Assembly: GCF_044962685.1 (NCBI RefSeq) | Contig: NZ_JBBKTX010000010.1 | Location: 1-64,000, forward strand | Length of the DNA stretch: 64,000 nt | DNA from: Oceanobacter antarcticus | GTDB taxonomy: Bacteria > Pseudomonadota > Gammaproteobacteria > Pseudomonadales > Oceanobacteraceae | Direction: 5' to 3' | Shown: piece by piece, positions 8,099-18,079 of the stretch | Numbering within the stretch: position 1 is the stretch's first letter | How the letters are laid out: each line of letters begins with the position of its first letter | The notes under the pieces: generated by a model | Database searches by the model: none | The model's input: only the letters and a program-made list of their open reading frames with translations | What the model was told of the DNA's origin: nothing | Position numbers and translations under genes: made by a program

Positions 8099-8661
8099 TG
8101 AATGTCATTAAAACGTCAATTGATGGCGTTGTTATTATTGAACCTAAGGTTTTTGGGGATGAACGAGGCTTCTTTTTGGAGACATTCCAGGCAGACCGTT
8201 ACCGGGATATGGCTGGTATTAACGAAACCTTTGTACAGGACAACCACTCTCGGTCCCGGAAAGGCGTGCTGCGGGGGCTTCACTTTCAGAAATCGAAACC
8301 ACAAGGCAAGTTGGTACGGGTTATTCGTGGTTCCGTGTTTGATGTTGCGGTTGATATTCGTCATGGTTCTCCTACTTTTGGTCAGTGGGAGGGCTTTATA
8401 TTAAGTGAAGAAAACAAGCGTCAGTTTTGGGTTCCACCAGGACTTGCCCACGGTTTTCTGGTGCTTTCAGAAGTTGCCGACTTTGAATACAAATGTACTG
8501 ACTATTATGATCCTTCCGATGAAGGTAGCCTCATCTGGAACGATCCGGAGGTTGCAATCGAATGGCCTTTGAACGACTTGGGTGATGTGGAAGTCCAGCT
8601 TTCAGGTAAGGATGCTATTGCAGCTACGCTTGCGCAGTTAGCAGAGGCAAGGAGTGTTTGA
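8098..8661 (+). CDS. rmlC: dTDP-4-dehydrorhamnose 3,5-epimerase
   Basis: A 187-residue cupin enzyme that epimerises dTDP-4-keto-6-deoxyglucose at C3 and C5. Conserved features include DERGFFLETFQ near the start, QDNHSRSRKGVLRGLHFQ containing the catalytic His, and FWVPPGLAHGF. Both ends overlap neighbours by one base (TGATG at the rmlA and at the rmlD junctions), so the three rml genes are translationally coupled. Confidence 0.96.
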   Translation: MNVIKTSIDGVVIIEPKVFGDERGFFLETFQADRYRDMAGINETFVQDNHSRSRKGVLRGLHFQKSKPQGKLVRVIRGSVFDVAVDIRHGSPTFGQWEGFILSEENKRQFWVPPGLAHGFLVLSEVADFEYKCTDYYDPSDEGSLIWNDPEVAIEWPLNDLGDVEVQLSGKDAIAATLAQLAEARSV

Positions 8662-9548
8662 TGCGTTGGTTGATTACTGGAGCTAACGGTCAATTGGGGC
8701 GGAGTATGGCTCGTTTGTTGACCAGTTACGGTGAAGAATTTCGTGCCTTGTCATCCTCAGAGCTGGATATCTCGGATGAAGCGGCGGTCAATAATATTCT
8801 CAACTCGATAATGCCCGAAATCGTTGTTAATGCAGCTGCCTATACCGCAGTTGACAAAGCAGAGTCCGAGCATGATTTGGCCTACAAGGTTAATGAAACG
8901 GGCCCTTCTTTGTTGGCTTTATGGTGCGCAGGCAATGCTGCTCGTTTTGTGCATGTGTCTACCGACTACGTGTTTTCCGGCGAGGGCCGTATCGCATGGA
9001 AAGAGGATGATGATGTTAACCCTCAGTCTGTCTATGGTGCATCCAAGCTAGCGGGTGAGGGAGCGGTGCTTCAGGTGTGTCCCGAAGCCATAATTCTCAG
9101 AACTGCCTGGGTCTTCAGTGAGTACGGGAATAACTTTGTTAAAACCATGCTCAGGCTGGCCCAGCAAAGAGATCAATTATCGGTCGTGGCAGACCAGATA
9201 GGCTGTCCTACTTATGCGGGTGATATAGCACAGGCAATTTACTCGCTTATGCAACAAAGCGAGAGAGAGGGGGGTGAGGTGACAGGCATATATCATTTTG
9301 CCGGTGATGTGGCGGTGTCATGGTGGGCATTTGCCAGAGAAATTCACCAGCAGGCCCTGAAAGCCGGGCTGATTGGCAAATGTCCGGCTTTGGTGGCTAT
9401 TCCTTCTTCCGAGTATCCTACCCCAGCTACTCGGCCGGTATTCTCCGTATTGGATTGCTCACGGATTGTAGCTACGGGAATCGCTCCTTCGGATTGGAAA
9501 GCTGCTTTGGAAACAGTGATTTTCAGTATTCAATCTGAAGGCCTGTAG
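8661..9548 (+). CDS. rmlD: dTDP-4-dehydrorhamnose reductase
   Basis: The 295-residue NAD(P)H-dependent reductase completes dTDP-L-rhamnose. It shows the Rossmann motif (ITGANGQLG), VNAAAYTAVDKAE, the catalytic Ser/Thr-Tyr-Lys set (STDYVFSGEG and VYGASKLAGE) and a typical C-terminal substrate domain. The ATG at 8661 overlaps the rmlC stop; a TTG one codon upstream is an unlikely alternative. A 250-bp gap follows before manC. Confidence 0.95.
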   Translation: MRWLITGANGQLGRSMARLLTSYGEEFRALSSSELDISDEAAVNNILNSIMPEIVVNAAAYTAVDKAESEHDLAYKVNETGPSLLALWCAGNAARFVHVSTDYVFSGEGRIAWKEDDDVNPQSVYGASKLAGEGAVLQVCPEAIILRTAWVFSEYGNNFVKTMLRLAQQRDQLSVVADQIGCPTYAGDIAQAIYSLMQQSEREGGEVTGIYHFAGDVAVSWWAFAREIHQQALKAGLIGKCPALVAIPSSEYPTPATRPVFSVLDCSRIVATGIAPSDWKAALETVIFSIQSEGL

Positions 9549-9798
9549 CAGTAATGACTACTTGGCCCTGTTGATGCGACAAGTTGATTTGGTGAAGTTG
9601 ATTATGGTTCACCAATACAGTACGGAGTGCATTGTCGTGCTTGTTGTTTTAGTTGAATCGGCACTTTAATGAAAATGATTCAGTTTTATATCAGCCCTCA
9701 AGCGTTGCTTCATAGGTCTGATCAGTGAGTTTTTTTCAGCGTGATGATGTTGATTGCCACGGTAATTGGTACTTCGAACCAGATAAAGGATATACAGC

Positions 9799-11244
<1,446 letters not shown>

Positions 11245-11344
11245 TGAGTACAAGGCCAGGGCTAGCTGAATTAAGTTTGTAATGGAATAACCACGTGCCA
11301 GTGCTGGTTTAATATCACGACAATAAAGGGATGGATAATCTTCT

Positions 11345-12775
11345 ATGGCGTTAACCTCCAAAGATATTTTGGCTAACAGTGGCATTCAGTTTGGCACCAG
11401 TGGCGCTCGTGGCTTGGTCGAGCAGTTTACCGATCAAGCGTGCGCTGCATTCACGCTGGCTTTTCTAAGTGTAATGAAGGAGGAATTCAGCATAGAACGC
11501 GTAGCGCTTGGCATTGATCGCCGTCCCAGTAGTCCGTCGATGGCTGCCGCTTGTGCCGCAGCCGCCGCAGATCTTGGCGTAACGGTGGATTATTACGGTG
11601 TGTTACCGACTCCGGCGGTGGCATTGCAGGCGATGCAGGATGGTATTCCAGCTATTGTGATTACCGGTAGTCATATTCCTTTTGATCGTAACGGCATCAA
11701 GTTTTATCGCCCGGATGGTGAAATCAGCAAAGCTGACGAACAGGCTATTCTGCAGGCGGAAGTAGAGGTTAAATCGGTTCAGTCAGTGTTACCTGACGAA
11801 TCTGCGAGAGCGCGGCAATTGTATATGGAGCGGTATACGCAACTGTTTGCGCCAGACTTGTTGCAGGGCAAGCGTATCGGCCTGTACGAGCACTCGGCGG
11901 CTGGGCGTGAATTAAACGCTGAGGTACTGAAAAAATTAGGTGCTGAGGTGATTTCTTTGGGCCGCACAGATACCTTTGTGCCGATCGACACCGAGGCGGT
12001 ATCGGAAGAAGATCAGCAGCAAGCGCTTGCCTGGTCGTCTGAGTATGAGTTGGACGCGATTTTTTCAACCGATGGTGATGGCGACAGACCCTTGGTTGCA
12101 GATGAACATGGCCAGTGGTTGCGCGGTGATATACTTGGGCTTTTATGTGCCCGTGCACTTGATATTCAGGCTTTGGCGGTGCCAGTGAGTTGTAATACCG
12201 CAATTGAAAAAAGTGACTTGTTCGCCGAGGTAAAACGCACCCGAATAGGGTCTCCTTATGTGATTGAGGGTATGGCGGTTCTGGCGGAACGTTTTGAACG
12301 GGTGGCCGGTTTTGAGGCGAATGGTGGGTTTTTATTACAGAGTGCTGTGTCAATGGGGGCTGCTATAATTACTCCGTTGCCAACTCGAGACGCTCTGTTG
12401 CCTGCACTGATGTTGTTGGCTGGTAGTGCCTTGCAGGGTAAGCCAATCAGTGCGTTGTTAGCTGAATTGCCGGAACGAATTACCGCCAGTGATCGTATCA
12501 AGGATGTACCGACCGACAAGAGCAAGGCATTGATTGTCAGTTGGGCTGAGAATCTCAACGCGATGCTTGAGTCGTTGCACTTGCCAAGTGAAGCTGTATC
12601 TGCAGACACAACTGATGGACTGCGGGTAACCTTGTCTTCTGGTGATATTGTGCACCTTCGGCCTTCCGGGAATGCGCCGGAATTACGCTGTTATGCCGAG
12701 GCTGGGAATTATCTGCAGGCTAAAGCACTGGTGAGTCATTGTCTGGAGCGCGTCAATAAGGTTATTAATACGTAA
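11345..12775 (+). CDS. Phosphomannomutase (phosphohexomutase family)
   Basis: A 476-residue alpha-D-phosphohexomutase, most likely interconverting mannose-6-phosphate and mannose-1-phosphate. The four family signatures are visible: active-site phosphoserine in TGSHIPFDRNG (S109; most relatives have TASHNP), the metal loop STDGDGDRPL, the sugar-binding GFEANGGF, and the phosphate-binding RPSGNAPELR near the C-terminus. Its place between manC and ugd supports a mannose role, but activity on glucose phosphates cannot be excluded. The start ATG is at 11345. The locus distinguishes it from GlmM at 29354, which has its own family features. Confidence 0.88.
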   Translation: MALTSKDILANSGIQFGTSGARGLVEQFTDQACAAFTLAFLSVMKEEFSIERVALGIDRRPSSPSMAAACAAAAADLGVTVDYYGVLPTPAVALQAMQDGIPAIVITGSHIPFDRNGIKFYRPDGEISKADEQAILQAEVEVKSVQSVLPDESARARQLYMERYTQLFAPDLLQGKRIGLYEHSAAGRELNAEVLKKLGAEVISLGRTDTFVPIDTEAVSEEDQQQALAWSSEYELDAIFSTDGDGDRPLVADEHGQWLRGDILGLLCARALDIQALAVPVSCNTAIEKSDLFAEVKRTRIGSPYVIEGMAVLAERFERVAGFEANGGFLLQSAVSMGAAIITPLPTRDALLPALMLLAGSALQGKPISALLAELPERITASDRIKDVPTDKSKALIVSWAENLNAMLESLHLPSEAVSADTTDGLRVTLSSGDIVHLRPSGNAPELRCYAEAGNYLQAKALVSHCLERVNKVINT

Positions 12776-12840
12776 GTTGTGTTCGCGCTGCTGACGATGA
12801 CAGGTTTGATTTTTTTATTTATTGTTTACGGATTAATGTT

Positions 12841-14010
12841 ATGAAAATTGCTATTGCAGGCACGGGTTATGTCGGGTTGTCCAATGCCATGTTGTTGGCT
12901 CAGTACAATGAAGTTGTCGCGCTGGATGTGATTCCAGCAAAGGTGGAGATGCTGAACAACAAGCAGTCTCCCATTGTCGATGTGGAGATCGAGCACTATT
13001 TGGCAGAAAAGCCGCTGAATTTTCGGGCGACGCTCGATAAGCAAGACGCCTACGCTGATGCCTCTTATGTCGTTATTGCGACGCCGACCGATTACGATAC
13101 TGCCACCAATTATTTCAATACGTCGACGGTGGAAAGTGTCGTTCGTGATGTGATGGCTATCAATCCTGATGCGGTGATGGTTATTAAATCCACGGTGCCA
13201 GTAGGTTTTACCGAGCGGTTGAAGCAAGACCTGAACTGTGCCAATGTGATTTTTTCTCCGGAGTTTTTGCGTGAAGGGAAGGCACTCCACGATAACCTTT
13301 ATCCCTCCCGGATCATTATTGGCGAACGTTCCGAGCGCGCGCAAGTGTTTGCCCGTCTGCTGTCTGATGCGGCGATTAAACAGGATATTGATATTCTGTT
13401 TACCGATTCGACCGAAGCGGAAGCGGTGAAGTTGTTCTCCAATACTTACCTGGCGATGCGCGTTGCGTACTTTAACGAACTGGATAGCTACGCAGAGACG
13501 CACGGCCTGAACACCCGTCAGATTATCGAAGGGGTGGGGCTTGACCCTCGTATTGGTACTCACTACAACAATCCGTCGTTTGGCTATGGCGGTTATTGTT
13601 TACCGAAAGATACCAAGCAGTTGCTGGCAAACTTTCAGGAAGTACCAAGTACTTTGGTTCGCGCCATTGTTGATGCCAACAGAACCCGTAAGGATCATAT
13701 TGCGGATTCGATTTTGCGACGCACTCCCAGGGTGGTGGGGATTTATCGCCTGGTGATGAAGTCTGACTCTGACAATTTCAGGGCGTCGGCGATTCAGGGT
13801 ATTATGAAGCGTATCAAGGCCAAGGGCGTTGAGGTTGTGGTATACGAACCTGTGCTTAAAGAAGACAGCTTTTTTAATTCTCGGGTGGTTCAGGATCTGG
13901 ATGCGTTTAAACAAGAGTGCGACGTGATTGTTGCGAACCGCATGTCGCCTGACCTTGTTGATGTCGAGGCCAAGGTCTACACGCGGGATTTATTTGGTGG
14001 TGATGCCTGA
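12841..14010 (+). CDS. ugd: UDP-glucose 6-dehydrogenase
   Basis: The 389-residue enzyme oxidises UDP-glucose to UDP-glucuronate with two NAD+ and supplies an acidic sugar for the polymer. The N-terminal NAD domain begins MKIAIAGTGYVGLS. The catalytic Cys253 sits in FGYGGYCLPKDT, with VKLFSNTYLAMRVAYFNE before it. The length fits the short bacterial Ugd class. With rmlABCD and manC this points to a polysaccharide containing rhamnose, mannose and glucuronate or their derivatives. Confidence 0.95.
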   Translation: MKIAIAGTGYVGLSNAMLLAQYNEVVALDVIPAKVEMLNNKQSPIVDVEIEHYLAEKPLNFRATLDKQDAYADASYVVIATPTDYDTATNYFNTSTVESVVRDVMAINPDAVMVIKSTVPVGFTERLKQDLNCANVIFSPEFLREGKALHDNLYPSRIIIGERSERAQVFARLLSDAAIKQDIDILFTDSTEAEAVKLFSNTYLAMRVAYFNELDSYAETHGLNTRQIIEGVGLDPRIGTHYNNPSFGYGGYCLPKDTKQLLANFQEVPSTLVRAIVDANRTRKDHIADSILRRTPRVVGIYRLVMKSDSDNFRASAIQGIMKRIKAKGVEVVVYEPVLKEDSFFNSRVVQDLDAFKQECDVIVANRMSPDLVDVEAKVYTRDLFGGDA

Positions 14011-14142
14011 TTGATCGATCAGGATTTGCAAGTGAGTACGCAATACCATTACTTAATTGGTAGACGAGGATTGGTAGGAAACCTGTAGAAGGGCGTTTGC
14101 GTCCAGTGTCCGGTGGATGTCATTGATCATCCATCCGTTTCA

Positions 14143-14167
14143 AGCACGGGCAAGCCCGCTCCTGCAT
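14143..14167. repeat. REP-like short palindromic element
   Basis: The sequence around 14146-14160 (CACGGGCAAGCCCGCTCCTG) strongly resembles the core of Pseudomonas REP sequences (GCGGGCAAGCCCGCTCCTAC). It lies in the 239-bp spacer after ugd, close to another small inverted repeat (GGATG 14115-14119 / CATCC 14128-14132). Only one copy was noticed in the window, so repeat status rests on the resemblance. Confidence 0.45.
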
Positions 14168-14249
14168 GAGAGAATTGAATTCAGTTTCGAAAGCAGTCAT
14201 TTTTAAAAATAGCTAACGGAGTTAGCCGGCGTTATCTCAAGGAGGAGCT

Positions 14250-15704
14250 ATGTACAACGACACCTATAACGACACCTATAACTGCAACATTGTTCATCAC
14301 GGAGCCGTTACGGGAGTAACGGGTTCCTGTCATCGTCTAACGGTCGATAGTGGTGAGTCCCTTCTGGTTGATTGTGGTTTGTTCCAGGGGGCAGAGGCGA
14401 CTTCGTCGGATGGGCCAGATACGGAGCTGGATCGCACCCGTATCGATTTTGACGTGAGTCATGTGCGAGCGCTACTGGTCACACATTGCCATATTGATCA
14501 CGTTGGCCGTATTCCCTATCTGTTGGCTGCCGGATTTAACGGGCCGATTTATGCCACAGTGGCAACTTGTGAATTATTGCCAATGGTTATTGAAGATGCA
14601 CTCAAGGTGGGAGTTACCCGCAATCGCTCGATTATCGCTCAGATAATAAAAACCCTGAAAGCGTTACTGGTGCCACTACCCTACGATCAATGGTTTGATG
14701 TGTCCGGTTTCGAATTCTCCTCTGCGCCGGTGAGGGCACGTTTTCGGGTGGCTGGCCATATTCTGGGTTCTGCCTACATAGAACTGGATATTGGTAACGG
14801 ACGTCGAGTGCGTGACCGTAAGCGGGTGATTTTTTCAGGAGACTTGGGGGCACCGTATTCGCCTTTATTGCCCGCACCCAAGCCGCCGTATCGTGCCGAC
14901 ACTCTTGTGATTGAAAGCACCTATGGTGACCGTCTTCACGATAGTCGCCGGGTTCGGCAAAAACGCTTGCAGTCGCTACTCGAGCGCTGTTTGCGTGATG
15001 GCGGGACTATTTTGATTCCGGCGTTTTCGATTGGGCGCACGCAAGAGTTGTTGTACGAGCTGGAAGATATTTTTTATCGGCTTGGCAAGTCTTCGCCGCA
15101 ACAGTCGCCATTATCCGAATATATCGATGTGGTGGTCGATTCGCCGCTTGCGGCTGAGTTTACCCGCCAATACCGTCGTCTGAGTGAGCTGTGGGATGCC
15201 GAGGCTCGTGGAAGGCTGGAGCGGGGCCGTCATCCGTTGTCGTTCGAGCAATTGCTGACCATCAACTCCCACGAAGAACATCTGCAAACGGTTGGTTATT
15301 TACGACGTACGGGCAGGCCGGCCATTGTGATCGCTGCCAGTGGCATGTGCGCTGGTGGCCGTATGGTTAACTACCTGAAAGCCTTATTGCCAGATGCGAG
15401 AACGGATGTGTTGTTTGTTGGCTATCAGGCCCGTGGTACACCAGGTCGCGATATTCAGCGCTGGGGGCCAGAAGGCGGGTATGTGGTGCTGGATGGTGAA
15501 CGTGTAACGATTCAGGCCAATATTCACACGCTGTCTGGATACAGTGCCCATGCTGATCAAAAAGATTTAATAAATTTTGCCACCCGGATGCGCCATCCCC
15601 CAGGAGATATTCGGATTGTGCATGGCGATGCGGATGCCAAACAGGCGCTAAAAGCCAGACTGCAAGCAGTGTTACCAACTGCAAGAGTAGAAATATCGAC
15701 TTGA
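14250..15704 (+). CDS. Beta-CASP metallo-beta-lactamase-fold hydrolase
   Basis: A 484-residue protein of the metallo-beta-lactamase/beta-CASP/RMMBL class found in mRNA-processing nucleases. The metal motif HCHIDH is at H79-H84, further ligands appear in VAGHILGSA and FSGDLG, the beta-CASP part runs about 240-370, and the C-terminal motif GYSAHADQ (RMMBL) is present. Relatives include RNA nucleases and uncharacterised hydrolases, so the substrate is open. A good AAGGAGG site precedes the ATG. The first codons are a 12-bp tandem repeat encoding YNDTYNDTYN. Its position between the nucleotide-sugar genes and the initiating transferase is unusual and may indicate post-transcriptional control of the locus. 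Confidence 0.82.
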   Translation: MYNDTYNDTYNCNIVHHGAVTGVTGSCHRLTVDSGESLLVDCGLFQGAEATSSDGPDTELDRTRIDFDVSHVRALLVTHCHIDHVGRIPYLLAAGFNGPIYATVATCELLPMVIEDALKVGVTRNRSIIAQIIKTLKALLVPLPYDQWFDVSGFEFSSAPVRARFRVAGHILGSAYIELDIGNGRRVRDRKRVIFSGDLGAPYSPLLPAPKPPYRADTLVIESTYGDRLHDSRRVRQKRLQSLLERCLRDGGTILIPAFSIGRTQELLYELEDIFYRLGKSSPQQSPLSEYIDVVVDSPLAAEFTRQYRRLSELWDAEARGRLERGRHPLSFEQLLTINSHEEHLQTVGYLRRTGRPAIVIAASGMCAGGRMVNYLKALLPDARTDVLFVGYQARGTPGRDIQRWGPEGGYVVLDGERVTIQANIHTLSGYSAHADQKDLINFATRMRHPPGDIRIVHGDADAKQALKARLQAVLPTARVEIST

Positions 15705-15855
15705 CACACACGGGATGATAAATCGGTCGTTATGATAGATGTGGTCTGTAGATAACAAAAAAATACTCATTAGTGACAAAGTTGACTGCTTTGAAAGTCT
15801 GCGTGTTATTTTTTTAAAATGATAGACAGTTCGCAGTGTAGGCTGGATAATTTTG

Positions 15856-15951
15856 CTGGTCTTACGGTGATTGGACATAGGCCACAAACTTCTTTTTTAT
15901 ACCTGCTCGTAGCCACGAATGTACTAATTGCAGGTGGCTACAAAAGACCAG
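15856..15951 (+). promoter_or_regulatory. Structured leader upstream of the initiating transferase
   Basis: The 299-bp spacer 15705-16003 holds no convincing gene. It contains GTAGCCAC (15909-15916) pairing with GTGGCTAC (15934-15941), enclosed by CTGGTCT (15856-15862) with AGACCAG (15945-15951). An alternative pairing, ACCTGC (15901-15906) with GCAGGT (15930-15935), competes with the main stem. This is the layout expected of a switching leader RNA, but no known riboswitch class was recognised. Confidence 0.4.
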
Positions 15952-16003
15952 TTCTGATAGATTTGCGCAAGTTGGGTTACGTGATGTTACAGAGAAAAAT
16001 GAA

Positions 16004-17407
16004 ATGATTACTCAGGGAATGATTCGATCTCATCAAAATACCTACGGTGCCTTGTTTCGCTTGTTGGATATCGTGCTAATTCTGGGGTTGTTGCCATTGT
16101 GTTTGTGGGCCTACAGTCAGCCAATGTCGTTTATTTATTTTTCTGCTGGCTTGTTGTCGTCTATTTCCTACCTGTTGGTTGCTGAGTCATTTGGTGTCTA
16201 TCGCTCGTGGCGCGGTGCGTCGGCTCTGCATATTCTCTCTGTAGCAGGCTCTGCCTGGGTGTTGGTGTGTGTTGGGCTGACTGCGTTGGCTTTTTTTGCC
16301 AAGGTAACATCGGATTTCTCCAGAGTAGTTACTGGGGGCTGGATGCTGTCGGTGGCGGTGTCGATGATGTTATGGCGTTTTGGCTTTGGCCGTTTACTGG
16401 GCTATTTGCGTGCCAAGGGGATCAATACTCGACGGGCCGCAATTGTTGGGGTAAACGAATGCGCTTTGGCAATGCGGCACCAGCTGGAGTCGACCCCGGA
16501 GCTGGGCTATGTATTTGGCGGGTTTTTTGATGATCGCAATGATAATAGGGTGCTGGAAGAATATCCAGATATGGTTCTGGAAGGGCAAATTGCCGAGTTA
16601 ATAAGTCGAACACGTAATGGCGAATTTGAGGTTATTTTCTTGGCGTTACCGCTAAAAGCCCAAAAACGAATTGATGAGATTTTGCAGTATTGCGGCGACA
16701 CGACGGCATCGGTACATTTGATTCCAGATTTTTTCACGTTCAATCTTATGCACGCCCGGCTCAGTGAAGTGGGTAATATGCAAACCATTAGCGTTTACGA
16801 TACACCGATATTTGGCTTTAATGATGTGCTTAAACGTCTGTTTGACGTTGTCTTCTCGGTGGGTGTGTTAAGTGTGATTGCCTTGCCTATGCTGGTGATT
16901 GCTGCGGCGATAAAATTTACTTCCCCTGGTCCGGTTATCTTCAAGCAGTATCGTTATGGGCTGGATGGACGAAAAATTCAGGTGTGGAAATTCAGAAGCA
17001 TGAGTGTGATGGAAAATTCCGCCAAGGTTGTTCAGGCGCGCAAGGGCGACGCCCGGATTACCCCAGTAGGAGCGTTTATCCGCAAAACCTCTCTGGATGA
17101 ACTACCCCAGTTTATTAATGTGTTGCAGGGGCGTATGTCTGTGGTTGGCCCCAGACCGCACGCGGTTGCACACAATGAGGAATACCGCAAACTGATCCCT
17201 TACTACATGTTGCGGCACAAGGTCAAACCAGGGATTACCGGCTGGGCCCAGATTAATGGTTACCGAGGTGAGACGGATACCCTGGATAAAATGTCTGGCC
17301 GGGTGGATTATGACTTGGAATATATTCGTAATTGGTCGTTGTGGATGGACGTTAAAATTGTATTTTTAACCTTTTTCAAAGGTTTTACTGGAAGTCACGT
17401 TCACTAA
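16004..17407 (+). CDS. Undecaprenyl-phosphate sugar phosphotransferase (WcaJ/VpsL-like)
   Basis: A 467-residue polyprenyl-phosphate hexose-1-phosphate transferase that starts repeat-unit assembly by loading the first sugar phosphate onto undecaprenyl phosphate. It has four N-terminal membrane segments, a CoA-binding-like Rossmann region (about 135-260) and a C-terminal bacterial sugar-transferase domain with KRLFDVVFS, FTSPGPVIFKQ, KFRSM, SLDELPQF and PGITGWAQI motifs. A fifth hydrophobic segment at about 283-303 is the re-entrant membrane helix. Gene order with the next four genes matches Vibrio cholerae vpsL-vpsM-vpsN-vpsO-vpsP. The exact sugar, glucose or galactose, is not certain. An internal Met at codon 6 is an alternative start. 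Confidence 0.9.
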   Translation: MITQGMIRSHQNTYGALFRLLDIVLILGLLPLCLWAYSQPMSFIYFSAGLLSSISYLLVAESFGVYRSWRGASALHILSVAGSAWVLVCVGLTALAFFAKVTSDFSRVVTGGWMLSVAVSMMLWRFGFGRLLGYLRAKGINTRRAAIVGVNECALAMRHQLESTPELGYVFGGFFDDRNDNRVLEEYPDMVLEGQIAELISRTRNGEFEVIFLALPLKAQKRIDEILQYCGDTTASVHLIPDFFTFNLMHARLSEVGNMQTISVYDTPIFGFNDVLKRLFDVVFSVGVLSVIALPMLVIAAAIKFTSPGPVIFKQYRYGLDGRKIQVWKFRSMSVMENSAKVVQARKGDARITPVGAFIRKTSLDELPQFINVLQGRMSVVGPRPHAVAHNEEYRKLIPYYMLRHKVKPGITGWAQINGYRGETDTLDKMSGRVDYDLEYIRNWSLWMDVKIVFLTFFKGFTGSHVH

Positions 17408-18079
17408 TATTTGTCTGAGAGGAGTGATCCTGGTTTGAACAAGTCTGGTTCGATGAAGTGCTAGGCAGGGATAGTGGCATGATTGTAGAGATAATCAGCT
17501 ATCTTGATGGTCTTGGGGGAGTCTCACTGTGAATATAGTGGAATAGCATGATGCCGATCCAGACTTTGGTCTATTGGGTTATTTTAAAAATTTACGAATG
17601 ATTATTACTTGTGAATTTGGCTGCTTACAATTCATGTTTTATTCATATCCTGTGTGTAGTCTTCTTGGGTATGCGGGGAATTTTAAAGGCTAGACCGAGA
17701 GAATGGTATTTTTGTCGGGATTGGGCATGCTTCTTCCCTGGTTGATTCTGTTATTGTAGCGCGGCTCCAGACCGAAAGAGTATGTTAGCTTCAGCTTGCC
17801 GATGCTAGGTCTGGAATATTCTTGGATCTTTGCGGTTGGCTGGATTGTCCGTCGCTTTGTAGGTGTCGTAAGTGGCTTCACAGGTATTGAAGGGCGACTT
17901 TGCTTCCTGCAGGAGGATGACTTGGTGAAAATTTCGCCGCAATGATGCATTTTTGAGGCAATTAGAAAGTTGCCGTACTGTTAATTTCTGTAAGTAACAG
18001 TCATAATTGCTCGGATTTTGGACGCCAGAGACTCTGGCAGACGTAAAACTTTTACCAGCCAGTTATTGAGAGGATCGAT
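17408..18079. other. 672-bp gene-free leader before the barrel gene
   Basis: No plausible gene was found. A small leftward open frame at 17690-17950 lacks a clear ribosome site and family signal. A stem-loop is visible: TCCAGACC (17766-17773) with GGTCTGGA (17808-17815), with TAGC/GCTA inside. The region is long for this compact locus and is interrupted by stops in all rightward frames, so it probably carries a promoter and untranslated leader for the barrel-Wza-Wzc genes. Confidence 0.5.

Noticed and set aside
15819..16007. 62-codon frame upstream of the initiating transferase
   Set aside because: It overlaps the paired leader stems and the next start codon, and has no family signal.
17690..17950. 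86-codon minus-strand frame in the long spacer
   Set aside because: No good ribosome site, no recognised family, and it lies in a rightward leader. It is kept only as a remote possibility.
15705..18079. JUMPstart/ops element for RfaH control
   Set aside because: I looked for GGCGGTAG-type motifs in the noncoding parts of the locus; the only GGCGGTAG found is inside the barrel coding sequence near 18541.
17408..18079. c-di-GMP (GEMM) riboswitch before the export genes
   Set aside because: The conserved GEMM core segments were not found, so no riboswitch class can be claimed.
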